Positions 1 through 56,815 of a stretch of 64,000 nucleotides of DNA are shown one piece after another. The stretch is from Eunapius fragilis. Taxonomy: Eukaryota > Porifera > Demospongiae > Spongillida > Spongillidae. The DNA lies in NCBI GenBank assembly GCA_963681505.1, contig OY811992.1, positions 2,637,072-2,701,071 on the forward strand. The letters are read 5' to 3'. Both the position numbers and the translations under genes were made by a program. Numbering within the stretch: position 1 is the stretch's first letter; each line of letters starts with the position of its first letter. Under the pieces are notes generated by a model. The model saw nothing but the letters and a program-made list of their open reading frames with translations. It was not told the origin of the DNA and ran no database searches.

Positions 1-103
1 CCTGATTGGATAGAAAGTTTGAATCAATCCACTCCATTTTGTGCTATATCAGGTGGGTTTTGTTAACTGTTAAATATTTTAAATTATACCTTATGCACTG
101 CAG

Positions 104-1398
104 GTTCTATTTTCTTCTACTGCTTGATGCAGCTTGCTATCATATGGGTAACTCATGTTACTACTGTACTCTGGATGGTCAAGTTTCCTTTATATTTTAT
201 GTTATTGAAACGAAAGCATCAAATGAAGTACATCCATATCATAATTGTCTTCATGGCCCTGGTGATACCAATTGTACCTGTTGCTGTGGCATTTGCATCA
301 GGCGGATTTGTAAATGCTCGATTTCCTCCTTTTCTGCATGTGCCTGCCTAGAAATGTAGATGCTTCTTTTTATGCTCTTGTCTTACCAATCAGCATAATC
401 CTACCTAGTGGAGTGTCACTACTGTTGGTAATTCTCTGGTACCTTCACAAGGTAAAATAAACCCTTTCTATATTTAATATGAGCATTGACATGCAAATTG
501 ATGGAACATCTTCTAAGAGCATTAAGTGCATGCTAGCTTTTAGTTTTTTGTAGAGTGTTAAAAAGTATTGCTTGATAACCATTCCAAATTTCAAAAGGCA
601 CACAAAAATTTGCTTGTGACCATTCAGATGTACAACATTTCAGGAAGTAAGAAGAATGTGCCAAAGTTACTTTAAATAAAATTTCAATATGAATAGGGAG
701 AATGAACTGGCACCTACAATAATAAAGTTTCATTAGCCATAAATTTAAATGCAACGCTTCAGCCATCCTAAGCAATGTTAATACCACAATACATGACTTA
801 CCTATTACCTCCATACTTGTATGTCCTGATTTGGTACTCAGCTGCCATATCATTAAGATATTTATCTATTCTACAACAGCAACATATACAAAGTCAAGAG
901 AAAGAATCAAAATTACCGTTACGTTTTGGAAAAGCGGAGAGAAAAGTGCTCATTGTCTTTCTATACTACATGATTTTGGGAGTCATAACACTTGCAGCAT
1001 TTTCAATAAATGCAAACGTACACTATGTTTATACACAAAAGTTGCAGATTTATTTTGTGTGTGAAAGTGCTACGCCAGGAAGCTGTGAGAATTCTAAAAC
1101 TGATGTCATGAGATATTTCTATCCTGGAATAACTGACAGTGCCTATATAGTACTTGCCCTTTTCCCACTTGTAAACATGGTGTATGCGTTTAGCTTTGAT
1201 GAGCTCAAGGAGATCTGCTGTAAACGGTTTTGTGTGAAGAAAATAACACTTCCTTCTGCTTCCAGTATGAAAACATTAGTGATGACTAAAACTCACATTG
1301 CAGGGAAGTATAAGTGTTTGTGGTGCAAATTTTATATGCTATTGTGGCTCTGTAATGATTACATTGATACTGCTATTACTTTTCAACTGGCCAGCTAA
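104..1398 (+). CDS. Seven-transmembrane receptor, C-terminal two exons (frameshifted)
   Basis: Two exons encode the last five helices of a seven-transmembrane receptor. Exon 104-451 follows a CTGCAG acceptor and ends at AAG|GTAAAA; it carries three hydrophobic segments, including VFMALVIPIVPVAVAFA and ALVLPISIILPSGVSLLLV. Exon 880-1398 follows an ACAACAG acceptor in phase 0 and carries VLIVFLYYMILGVITLAAF and AYIVLALFPLVNMVYAF, separated by a Cys-containing extracellular loop, then a basic cytoplasmic tail. The sixth/seventh helix pattern (KAERK before TM6; FPLVNMVYAF in TM7) resembles the frizzled/adhesion-like receptors abundant in sponges; that family call is by resemblance only. The N-terminal part lies beyond the window edge. 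In the first exon the frame breaks near 330 at a T run (CCTCCTTTT): the upstream frame stops at 349-351 while another frame continues RNVDASFYALVLP. This is either a real 1-nt lesion (pseudogene) or a homopolymer sequencing error. The stop at 1396-1398 may not be the true end. Confidence 0.55.
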
Positions 1399-1809
1399 TA
1401 TTGTTGACTGGCGAAGCAATTGGATGGCTCGGGCAGGTTTGGTAATTATAGATAGTTCTCAGCCCAAAGCATGCAATGCAAGCATCATCATTTCCAATTT
1501 CAGCTTGTACAGTGACATCAGTGCTTGTCCTCCCCCCCTCAACTAATACCAACACAATGTGTCAAATACGTGCAACATGTACATGTATTTAGCAGCCTGT
1601 GCGCCACCTCTAGTAGTAGCCATGTCGAACGTATCACTCATCTATTGAAGTTAAATACATAGCGAATACCACTGATCGCAATTAGTCAATCAATTAATAA
1701 TTTAAATTAACATCCATGCAGGGTGCCTGAACGTTAACTGAGTTCGGATTTATTTGTAAGGCGAAGCTACCATAGGTAGTGGATTGTAATAATGGTGGTA
1801 ATATCTGTG
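1399..1809. other. Intergenic stretch, no gene seen
   Basis: No coding stretch, RNA gene or clear repeat was recognised. It lies between the receptor exons and the LINE fragment and may include the receptor 3' UTR. Confidence 0.4.
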
Positions 1810-2946
1810 CTGTTGATGATGACCAACCACTGCATCATTGGAAGCTTTTGCCAATGATGTGCTTCACTGCTTAGAGTGCTCAGTGGAGATTGAGCTAACC
1901 CCATGGGCCTGTAATCAAGCCAAACTGGGTCTCAAGTACGGAGAGCTAGGATTGCGCTCCCTGGCCATGCATGCACAAGCAGCCTACATTGCTTCCTTGT
2001 CTACATCATTAACACCAATCCAACCATCAGAACTGACTATGCAGCGCCTCTGTGATGCCATCATGGTGTTCAATGGGAAGGTAGCATGCTGTGAGCAGCT
2101 CTCTGTAGAAAATGTACTAGCTACTTCTCAGCATCAGCACAAGCTATCCTCAGCCACCAAGAAAGCTGGCTTCCTTTCTTTGCTTGATGGAGCACCCACA
2201 GTAGACAAGGCCAGACTACTAGCCATCTCTGCTCCCCAAGCACATGCATGGCTGAGGGCACAGCCATCTCCAAAAGTGGGGTTAAACCTGCTGTCCAATG
2301 AAGTCCAAACCTTAGTGAAATGGTGGCTCGGGCTTCCAGTTTTCACTGAGGCAGATGCCTGCCCACATTGCTCCCAAACCCTAGACATCCATGGGTACCA
2401 TGCCCTGATATGTCATGCAGGTGGTGATGTAGTTACAAGGCACAAACACCTTCGTGACAGCTTTGCAGATTTCTACCATAGGGCTTGTCTTGCCCCTGAA
2501 CTTGAAACAGGTTGGGGCTCCAACAAAGGACAGAACACGTCCAGCTGATGTGTTGGTGCCTAACTGGTCTCTCTCATGTTCAGCAGCATTTGACCTAAAG
2601 GTCATCAATCCGCTCAACTCAAACTTTTTATTGGGAGCGAGCATGACCTCAGGTTATACTGCTGAGCTGGGTGAGAAGGACTAACACTCCAAAAAAGACA
2701 TTCCCTGTACAGAGAGAGGTTGGACCTGTGCCCCTTTGGTCGTGGAGGTATTTGGTGGTTGGGGAAAAGAAGGAACAAGAAGCCCTCTCAAGAGTTGCCA
2801 AAAAGCTAGCCATCAGAACAGGTCGTTTCTGGCCTGAGGTGTTAGCCTCAATGTACTGCCACCTGGACATTACACTGATATGCCAGAAAGCTAGGGCTTT
2901 ACTTGGAAGAAGATCCACAATTGAAGTCGATAACTGTTTTGTGTAG
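1810..2946 (+). mobile_element. Non-LTR retrotransposon fragment: C-terminal region of LINE ORF2, dead
   Basis: The sequence encodes the region after the reverse transcriptase core of a LINE-type ORF2. Visible landmarks are a Gly-Leu-Gly-Leu-Arg-Ser stretch (GELGLRSLAMHAQAAYIASL, about 1950-2010), a CCHC-like zinc motif CPHC...HGYHALIC (2360-2420) followed by GGDVVTRHKHLRD, and an endonuclease-like segment RPADVLVPNW...AAFDLKV (2535-2605) that fits the PD-(D/E)xK pattern of restriction-like endonucleases in some LINEs. The reading frame changes near 2505 and again near 2680, so it cannot be translated as one protein. The RT catalytic core (the xxDD box) is absent, which fits 5' truncation. 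The same family recurs at 45732-46132. Function is lost; it is a genomic fossil. Confidence 0.7.
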
Positions 2947-4081
2947 TTCAGTAATTTAGTTTTATATAGTGTGTATATCTGAGTAGTTTTAATATCATAT
3001 ACGCTTCGTGTATTCTCTTGTATCTTGTTTTAGATGATTGTATCGTACCAAATCATATTCACAATTAAATCATATATGGCACCGACAATTCCATATAGTT
3101 GTAAATATAATTTGGGCACCCGCCTATGGGAGTGTTACTGTGAGCCTCCGAAATACCAAGTGGAATGGATTAGCTCCACCATGATATAATGCATTTTCGC
3201 ACATAAAAGTTGTATTACCCATGATGATTAAAATGATACATTTTATTAGCAAGTTTAAGACTGGTTTAAGTATGAAAAGCTTTTCTACTGGAAGCTGCAC
3301 CAGAAGCCAACACATGCCATGGAGGGTACTCCCTCTCCTTAAGTTGGCCCCCCATTACAATAAAAATCCTGGCTCTGCACGTGGATATGAGGTCTTCATA
3401 TATGAACAATTCTATTAAGATATCATTTGGAACCTGATACCAGAAACATCATCTGCCCACCAGATGGTATCATGTTCCAAAACATGATCTAGCCAAAAGA
3501 TTGGGGCAGACTCTTTGACCAAATAGCTCTTGCTATGGACAGTCAACACCAAACTAAGCCTGCCATAAAGGTCAGCAATGACCCTACTTTTTGGCAGAGA
3601 AGCACAGATTGCAAGCCAAGTGGTCAGATGAATAAAAGTAGTGTGTGCTTAGCTGCCATAGGTCTCGACAGCCAGGAGAACTTATTTATATTTTTATTTG
3701 CCTCCTGTTCATCTTTGGACGAAAGAGAAGAAAAACACAGATATTAAAATTTACATGAACATTTACTAGAGCATTCTAGTGTTCCCTGAATATTTCTTAA
3801 ATTTAAGCAGTTTTTAAAAGATGGCATCAAAAAATTTAATTTATGATTGCTCTTATTCTCATGTGACACTTCATAGAATAAATGCTGCAATATTCCTCTT
3901 TTGTTTTGTTTACCTTATCACCCTACCTCACACCCTGGTAATAAAATCGAGGACTGCAAGCAATTTTGGCCACTTCCTGTAACATGATTTACTATTCTGA
4001 TCCTTAGCAGATGATTGTTGCCCCTCATGGGGTGCACTCATGATGCTCATACATACCAGCCCTCATATCTCTTGTACACAT
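2947..4081. other. Intergenic stretch, no gene seen
   Basis: No domain, exon with convincing splice borders or RNA gene was recognised. Short open frames here have no recognisable composition. A small hairpin (ATCATGTT, CCA loop, AAACATGAT) occurs near 3468-3488. Confidence 0.4.
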
Positions 4082-5387
4082 CACAGCGAAACCGTTACAT
4101 GGACACGGTAACGTCTCATCACGTGACCTTACCCGTCTCTTTGATGTAGGCGGATACCGTTGAAATCAATTTCAACGGGCCGTCTGTGGACTGAGAGTGG
4201 ACGGTAACGTCTCTTTCCCCGTCACTCTTTCACGTCATTTATACGTTATAATCCGTCACTTCGGTAAATCGACGGTTAAAGTGGTTCGCTTTTTACCGTG
4301 TCGTACCGTCGGTACGTAAGTTGGGTTTTACGCAACCGCGCCGCTTCTATCCATGCAGCACCACACCATCACATGCAACTTTCTCAGATTCTGAAGCAGT
4401 TTTGAAAATACAAATACATAGGATGTGCGAAAGGGAAACGCAAGTATTTTGCTTGGCTCTGTACGTATCGATGTACAAAACAACTGTACTGGTAGGATTC
4501 TGTCCTGCATGTTGAAAGATATGATTATAGGATGAGAACCACACGAAGTACTTGCTTAAACACAATTGCGGTATTGATTACACGGGCGTGAAACCTGTAC
4601 GACAGTCACACAACTCTCTCGTCATCAAACCTTCATCTGATAAAAAAGTCGCAGGTGAGAAAAGAGATTCTTTTGCACATACCTCATTGCGCTCCAATGA
4701 CAAAGTAACTTCGCGGAAAGGCACTGTAAGCGAGGAAACAAAAATCATAAGCCCAACAATAATAAAACAACTTACAGATTGGAAAGAGTATACCGTAATG
4801 CGAAAGGCATAACTTTATTGCCAGCAAACGTTCATCTGTTAAAAAAAAATTACATACTTGTGACACATTGACATACCTCATGGCGCTCCAGAGTGGAAAG
4901 GGTAAGCGAGAGGAAAAACATGTATCAGACATCAACGTTAACTTACATAACGAAAAGCATGTACTTTCGCGTTACAACCTATTCCTGTAGACGAAAGAAG
5001 GGGGTTCGAAACAACAAAAATGGCGCCTAACGACACATTTACCTGATGAAGCTACGCTCATGAAGGTCCACACCTCCCTGGAGACCAGTATGTGTGTTAC
5101 ATCTGCTGATTTTGAAGCACTCAGGACATGTAGATCTACGCTCGTATTCCCCACAGTGGTGACAGTAAGGTCGCTTGCCGCTCATTTTGAAAGGAGGTGA
5201 CTTATATCACGTGACCATGACGTCAATAACTATGTGGACGGTACCGTTTTGTGGCGTTTGTCGATTACCATTGCACATACACGGGCACCGTCACAAAACG
5301 TTTCCGTGACATTTACGTAGAAGTCCGTCATGTTCGATAGAGACGGAGTACCGTTGCTACCCGTCTCCGGATAGCGGTTTCGCTGTG
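4082..5387. mobile_element. Inverted-repeat DNA transposon, about 1.3 kb
   Basis: The left end reads CACAGCGAAACCGTTACATG and the right end, on the other strand, CACAGCGAAACCGCTATCCG, giving terminal inverted repeats that match exactly over 13 bp and imperfectly over about 35 bp. Both subterminal regions are packed with short ACGGT/ACCGT and CACGTGACC motifs in both orientations and are richer in CG than the flanks. A CAT triplet flanks both ends, but a longer target duplication could not be fixed, so the superfamily is open. The interior carries a small two-exon ORF on the minus strand (4972-5185) and two related exon/intron-like stretches (about 4640-4760 and 4800-4920). No transposase was recognised, so it is probably non-autonomous. 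Confidence 0.65.
4972..5185 (-). CDS. Small zinc-ribbon-like ORF inside the inverted-repeat element
   Basis: An ATG at 5185-5183 opens MSGKRPYCHHCGEYERR, followed by STCPEC, giving two CxxC knuckles spaced like a small zinc ribbon, with further Cys and His residues after them. The first exon (5185-5043) ends at ATCAG|GTAAAT. A candidate acceptor (CTACAG) at 4985 joins in phase to a very short exon ending at TAA (4974-4972), for a product of about 52 residues. The ORF is wholly inside the TIR-bounded element, so it is probably element-encoded and could bind DNA or RNA. I do not recognise the family. The short length, the tiny second exon and the lack of a comparison copy make this tentative; it may be a remnant of a longer protein. 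Confidence 0.35.
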
Positions 5388-6719
5388 CATTGTGCAGTGA
5401 ACCAGGACATCCTTCAGCATCAGGAGCACCAGGTTTGATGCTGGCTTAATGTGCATTGCCTCACATGAATACCAGCAAGGACAATGTACTGAGCCTGTCA
5501 ATGTATGATGCACTGGGCGTACGCCATTGCTTTACAGGGAAGTTCCATTGGATGTGTAAGAATGCTGGGCACTCAAGTTGATCCAGAATAGATAGATTAT
5601 CCTTTGCTAATGGAGGTCTTGGATAAGGATGCTCAGATGAGATGACTGGGGGAGGGGCACTCTTATTGACACATCATGTTTGGGGTAGGGCGCCCTTTAC
5701 TGACATTATGCTGACATTGTGCTGCTTTTCTACTCTTTTTGCAAGAGCACCTTTTTCATTTTAAGTTCTCACACATCTGTATGCATAGCAACACTTCATT
5801 TTATGTGGGCACATGTGTAGTCCCCTACCTTGCATTCCTGGTCTGAATGCATCTCCCACTGAAAGGGGGCAGTGCCACATTTGTAGTGAATTTCCCTGTG
5901 CATGGCACTGATCACCTTGTCTAATGCACACTTTCAGAATGAACAGAAGTGTTCAGGATGAAGTCTGTTGTCATCGTTGTTGGTAGCTTGTTTGCTATGT
6001 ATGCCAAGTAACTGTGTAGATGGAATAATGACTATGACTTGCCCATGGCCAGTTGCTACATGCTGTTGAAGTGAAAGAAAGGCAGACAAAATCTGTAACA
6101 ACCCCTCCATTTATGAGAAGGGTAGGTTCTTCAGCCCTAAAAAGTATGTGCATCACATTCATGATGCCATGATATTTAAAAATGCAGTTCTGACGTGATC
6201 AGATCTGATTTGCTCATTGTTATACATGAATGAATTGAAACCAAGGGAAAGAGAAATAGGTTCATGGAAGACCTGACCATCCACCAAATCATAACCACCC
6301 TCAGCTCGATCACATGGTCCCTTCACCTGTAAATGAATATGAACTTGCTGATGCCATGAAGTAGCAACTAGTCGATTCCTTGTTATGGTTTATGAGACAT
6401 TCCAGCTAGGAGACAGTAAACCTGCAGGAGCATCAGCAGTTTACAAATAGAATGCCCTTGGCTGGTGAGCACTCAAGTCATTTTACACTAGTTTACCTTA
6501 ATAACATGCACTGTACAATCTTGATCTTTCTTTGAAGTACAAGGTGTCCACAAATGGCTTTCGAAAGACCTTGTGCATGTAACTGAACATTTCTCTATCA
6601 GTCTTGCCGCATAAAAAAACCATTAATATTGAGTAAACCGCAGATTATATGTCATCATGGTTATTACGTTTGTAATTTTACTCACAGGCAGGATGCAAGA
6701 TATGTCATAGCCCTAGCTG
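5388..6719. other. Intergenic stretch, no gene seen
   Basis: No coding region or RNA gene was recognised. It lies between the DNA transposon and the proposed 3' end of the minus-strand receptor gene. Confidence 0.4.
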
Positions 6720-6735
6720 AACATCTTTTAAAGGT

Positions 6736-6741
6736 TTTATT
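6736..6741 (-). promoter_or_regulatory. Candidate polyadenylation signal AATAAA of the receptor gene
   Basis: The + strand TTTATT reads AATAAA on the minus strand, about 125 bp beyond the TAG stop at 6868-6866. Position and sequence suit the cleavage signal of the large receptor gene; the cleavage site itself is not visible. Confidence 0.4.
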
Positions 6742-6865
6742 CATGTAAACAAGTAAATTAATTCACAATCTACTGTGCAAATGTTACAGGCAGCAGGTAG
6801 TATTGGGTTCTTCCACTATACATGTGCACTCTAAATATATAAAATAATTATGCACATGCGGAACT

Positions 6866-52648
<45,783 letters not shown>

Positions 52649-52851
52649 TGTTATAGAGCTGCATATAACAGTCAAGCATGTAGAGACATCACTAAAGGTA
52701 CCACACACCTCATCATGCAATGTTTAATGCCAGCCTCAACTGACATGTGTCACAACTACTGACTGAATGCACATTCACATTCAGTCATACGTGTAAAGAA
52801 TCCAATAATAAGAGAGGCCAAAGAGCTGCTCTCTGCCGTAGTATATGCGGT

Positions 52852-52982
52852 GGCGGGGGGGGGGGGGGGGGGGGGGGGGGTAGTGGACCTCCTGGTGTAT
52901 GGGGGGGGGATCTCCAGGTATATGTGGGTGGGGGGGGGGGTCCAGGTGTATGTTGGTTATGAGGGGGAGGGGGGGGGGGGGG
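52852..52982 (+). repeat. G-rich low-complexity tract with a 26-nt G run
   Basis: Contains a 26-nt G run (52855-52880), further runs of 8-13 G and three copies of a TGGACCTCC(A/T)GGT-like word between them. It lies about 200 bp upstream of the receptor start codon and could form G-quadruplexes; the run lengths are at the limit of reliable sequencing. Confidence 0.8.
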
Positions 52983-53217
52983 CAGTGGACCTCCAGGTGG
53001 TGGTCTCTCTTCTACACATTTGTGGGAATTCTGCAAGATGATCCACTTTGTATTCGTCACCCCACCCATCCTTGGATATGAGTAATGTTTGTGCTAAGCT
53101 CGGCAATTTAATTTCCTTATAGAGTGCACCTGGAGCCATGCATACCTTGGTCTGAGGTGTGTCGCTCACTCACATACCAAGTCTGAAGTTTTGGGCTGAG
53201 AAAGTCTATTAAGACCA

Positions 53218-53384
53218 CTAACCACATGGTGCATGTCTCTGTCCCACTAACCATGTGGTACATGTCTCTGTCCCACTAACCACGTGGTGCATGTCTCTGT
53301 CCCACTAACCATGTGGTACATGTCTCTGTCCCACTAACCATGTGGTGCATGTCTCTGTCCCACTAACCATGTGGTGCATGTCTC
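53218..53384 (+). repeat. 29-bp minisatellite, about 5.8 copies
   Basis: Tandem units of CTAACCATGTGGTGCATGTC plus TCTGTCCCA, differing at one or two sites (CACATGG, CACGTGG, CATGTGG; GGTGC or GGTAC). Each unit contains a short palindromic core ACCA(C/T)GTGGT. Confidence 0.9.
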
Positions 53385-54637
53385 GAGATGATTGGGGCAA
53401 TTCTTTTAGAAAGCAAGTCTACACCCCCTCCTGACACTTGGAATGGTGCAGTTTAAATGGTTTGGCAGGGATGGCTGCTGTACCTGCCATTTTGGCATGG
53501 CCCACCCAAGATGGTATAGGAGTGAGTGGTGATAATGTCACCCAAGATGGTAGGAGGGTTTTAGTGGTAAGAGAGGTGATGTCACAGCCACTGTCTCACT
53601 CAGCAATGATGACATCAGCCAAGCATTATTGGGGTTACACCCATCTCTCCATCTTTACATAAACAGCATCTTTCATAACAGACTAACTAGTACAAAGCAC
53701 AATAAAAACACTATAACATTACAGTAGTACACATGCACAAACAGGATGGCAGGTGTTCTCTCATCAGGATAGGTGTCTCAAGACTGTATCAGTTGGGTTC
53801 CTAGCATGAATCCTAACAAGAGCAGCGATGCGTCGTCAGGAAATATAATTTGGGTTTCTGGCTCAAGGGGCGGCCGAAGGCCTGCTACGCCGACCCAACT
53901 TTGCACCCCCTCTCCGAATCCGCCCTCAAATTGCACCCGTCCCTCCATCCCGACACTCTTCATTGAAACTTACTAACTCGTCTCTCCTTAATAAACGCCA
54001 TCTATTTCTCCTAACCAGTGTGCATTGGTCAGTGGTGCAACCTTCATTTTCCTTATCCAATATTGGCCATCACCACACTCATAGTAAACAACGCCACCAT
54101 AATACTGAGCCACCATTAGGTAGTACTGGCCTATCGTGAGTCACTGAGCCACCATTAAGCAATGTCTAGCAGCACAGTAATCAGGCACTATAACCTCTTC
54201 GTGTGCACAATTGCAAAAGCAACTTATTTTAATACTGCTCACCGGAGTATTCGGTACATGCTAATCATGAAACATTATATGGGTATAGCATGTCCATCAA
54301 CATAGAATAGCATACAGCCCACGCTAATTACTCATGAAACAGGGCTTATAATACATTAACAAGCCTCTGTGCAGATGACGACTATCACTATGAATAAAAC
54401 GCCTGGATATGACGCTAGCGTGCAACTCGGCCTGTCAACGCAACCATATTAACGTGCAGACACGCACGCACGTCCTCACATCGTACATACACGCGCGCAT
54501 ATACTAGACCATAATATCCTACACGAGCTAGTATCTAATTGCTTACTGTTTGTGCTACTTTAGGTTCTTCTTCCGATTTCCACCGGACTGCAGATCAAAT
54601 CGGAAAACGAAGTTAAACACCATACAATAATACGTCA
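53385..54637. other. Intergenic stretch, no gene seen
   Basis: No exon, domain or RNA gene recognised between the minisatellite and gypsy element 3. Confidence 0.4.
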
Positions 54638-54641
54638 CGTG

Positions 54642-54770
54642 TGTAATGAGTTGAATTGTGCGCTTGCGCACACAAAAGTACAAGTGTATGGAATGACTGA
54701 TCGTATATATATTTTTGTAATGCTGTATTGTAATTGCTGTGATTGTCATTACTTTTGGCCAAACATTACA
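54642..54770 (+). repeat. 5' LTR of gypsy element 3
   Basis: 129 bp, TG...CA, with an internal palindrome GTGCGCTTGCGCAC shared with the 3' copy. Confidence 0.9.
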
Positions 54771-54795
54771 CTGGCGTAGTCGGCAGCTAGAGGAG

Positions 54796-56538
54796 ATGGC
54801 TACTGCGAAGCCCTTGCTGTTACCGGAGGTTTTCATTGGAGAACCACAGAGCTGGACGGAGTGGCTCGAACATTTTGAAAGTGTGGCGGCTATAAACAAA
54901 TGGGAGAGCGCCGAGGAGAAAATGAAGTGGCTTAAGGTCCGAATTACTGGTCAAGCTCGGATGGCTTTCCGTAAGTTTCCAGCTAGTGTACAAACTAAAT
55001 ATGAGGAGTGTATTAAAGCATTCAAGCAGCGTTTTGAACCGGACAGCAAAAAAGAGCTGTATCGGGCAGAACTGACAACTCGAGCTAGACGGCGAGACGA
55101 GGATTGGGCTACCTATGGCGATGTGTTGAGGACGTTGGCTGATAAGGCGTACAGTGATCTGGAAGAAAAGGCGCGCGAACGCCTCGCCTTAGGTCAGTTT
55201 CTCTCCAACATTGATAACCCACAGGTTGCGTTTGGCGTACGTCAAAAGTGCCCTGAGACCTTGGACGCGGCAGTTATGATGACTATTGAACTGGAGTCAT
55301 ACCTAAAGATTGCCACCACTCCTACACCTGTTGTGGCGGTTGCTACAGCAGCGGACAAGTCCGAACCACTATCCAAAGCCTTACAGCTATTGAATGAGAG
55401 GCTAGACAAGCTGGAGGTCATGGTGGTGAGTAAATCTAATCCATCTTCACAGGAAAAGCAAGATACCGACAGAGCAAAGGATGCTAAGAAAAGGGGGCCA
55501 ATATGTTGGAACTGCGGAAAGAGAGGACACATTGCGCGTAGGTGTTGGAGTAGCAAGAATTCAAAGCAGCAGGGAAACTCCAAACCCTCCATGGTAAGGG
55601 CCAGCCATGCAGGGGAGGAGGCACTGAAGGCCCAGGACAGTGAAGCACAAATAGCAGTTCCCACTTTGTCGGTACCCAGCAGTATGTTGAGGGTTTGTGT
55701 ACAGGGAACTATTGCCTCTACCCCTATTAAATTTTTAGTAGATACGGGTGCAGCAGTGTCATTGTTGAGTAGCAAAATATGGAGAGAAATAGAGAACACA
55801 AGGGTTCCTATTGTTATGCAGCCCTGGCCTGGTGAAAAACTAATGGGGGTTAATGGCACTCCATTGTCTGTTAGAGGATGTATACATGCGCCCTTGTGCA
55901 TTGGTGGTACTCAGTTTGATGGATCCTTTGTCATAGCAAGTGACCTTTGGGTAGAAGCGATTGTTGGATTAGATTTCATTAGGGCACACAAGTGTGTTAT
56001 TGACTGCTCTAATAACACTATTAGTTTCAAATCAGCTGATGTGTCTGTAGAACTCCTACCTCCGAAAGCAATGGAAGAAATGTCATCCACAGTGGGATCA
56101 GTAGGACTGGTGACAACGGAAAGAATACTTGTTCCTCCTGAGTGTGAAATGGAGTTGATGGTCACACCGGTGGACAATACGGTTAGGGCATTGGGCGGTG
56201 TTTGGATGGTAGAAAATGACCCTAAGCTGAGTCATGGGGTGATAGTTGCCAGAGCTGTTACGTGTCCATCGGAGGGATTGGTTCCTATTCGCATTCTTAA
56301 TCCTCGAGAGTGTAGCATCGAGCTGAAGAAAGGAGCTGAACTGGCTAAAATGGATCATATTGAACAGGATTCTATACTCAATGTCTCAGTCACAAAAGCA
56401 AGCAGAGAATCTTCAACTACGAACCAGTTGTTGTGGGAGTTGGTGAACAAGGTGGGTGATTGTCTGGGCACTAAGGAGAAAGAACAGTTGCTACGTATTG
56501 TTACAAGAATATGCAGATGTGTTCTGTTTCAGAAGTAA
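54796..56538 (+). CDS. Gypsy element 3 Gag-protease
   Basis: The ATG at 54796, 25 bp after the 5' LTR, opens a Gag with capsid-like sequence (FIGEPQSWTEWLEHFES), one zinc knuckle CWNCGKRGHIARRC (about 55.5 kb) and a retropepsin with FLVDTGAAVSLLSS (about 55.74 kb). The frame continues past the protease into the spacer before RT and is lost near 56500, where the matching protein continues one base over (QEYADVFCF). A single inserted base explains it; a programmed +1 shift is less likely because it falls inside a conserved linker. Confidence 0.8.
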   Translation: MATAKPLLLPEVFIGEPQSWTEWLEHFESVAAINKWESAEEKMKWLKVRITGQARMAFRKFPASVQTKYEECIKAFKQRFEPDSKKELYRAELTTRARRRDEDWATYGDVLRTLADKAYSDLEEKARERLALGQFLSNIDNPQVAFGVRQKCPETLDAAVMMTIELESYLKIATTPTPVVAVATAADKSEPLSKALQLLNERLDKLEVMVVSKSNPSSQEKQDTDRAKDAKKRGPICWNCGKRGHIARRCWSSKNSKQQGNSKPSMVRASHAGEEALKAQDSEAQIAVPTLSVPSSMLRVCVQGTIASTPIKFLVDTGAAVSLLSSKIWREIENTRVPIVMQPWPGEKLMGVNGTPLSVRGCIHAPLCIGGTQFDGSFVIASDLWVEAIVGLDFIRAHKCVIDCSNNTISFKSADVSVELLPPKAMEEMSSTVGSVGLVTTERILVPPECEMELMVTPVDNTVRALGGVWMVENDPKLSHGVIVARAVTCPSEGLVPIRILNPRECSIELKKGAELAKMDHIEQDSILNVSVTKASRESSTTNQLLWELVNKVGDCLGTKEKEQLLRIVTRICRCVLFQK

Positions 56539-56815
56539 CGAATTGGGGCTAACGTCAGTATTGCGCCACCATATTAACACAGGAAATGCTTCCCCAATCC
56601 ATCAGCTCCCCCGACGCGTTCCCCAGGCACGCCGAGAAGAAGTGCGCCGTTTGCTGAGAGAAATGCTCGACAACGGTATTATTGAGCCTTCTGATAGCTC
56701 ATGGTCGTCCCCTGTTGTGCTGGCCAAGAAAAAGGATGGTAGCTTGCGTTTCTGTGTGGATTATAGAAAAGTAAATGCTGTAACAAGAAAGGATGCCTTA
56801 TCCTCTCCCCAGAGT
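56502..56815 (+). CDS. Gypsy element 3 RT N-terminal part (second frame)
   Basis: This frame carries the RT lead-in: QEYADVFCF, LRHHINTGNASPIHQLPRRV, DNGIIEPSDSSWSSPVVLAK and SLRFCVDYRKVNAVT. It ends at TGA shortly after KDA, where the protein resumes one base over at YPLPRVDD. It is part of the same polyprotein and not a separate gene. Confidence 0.8.

Noticed and set aside
52785-53081. Pro/Gly-rich open frames over the G-rich tract upstream of the receptor.
   Set aside because: They are low-complexity readings of G/C runs on both strands at once.
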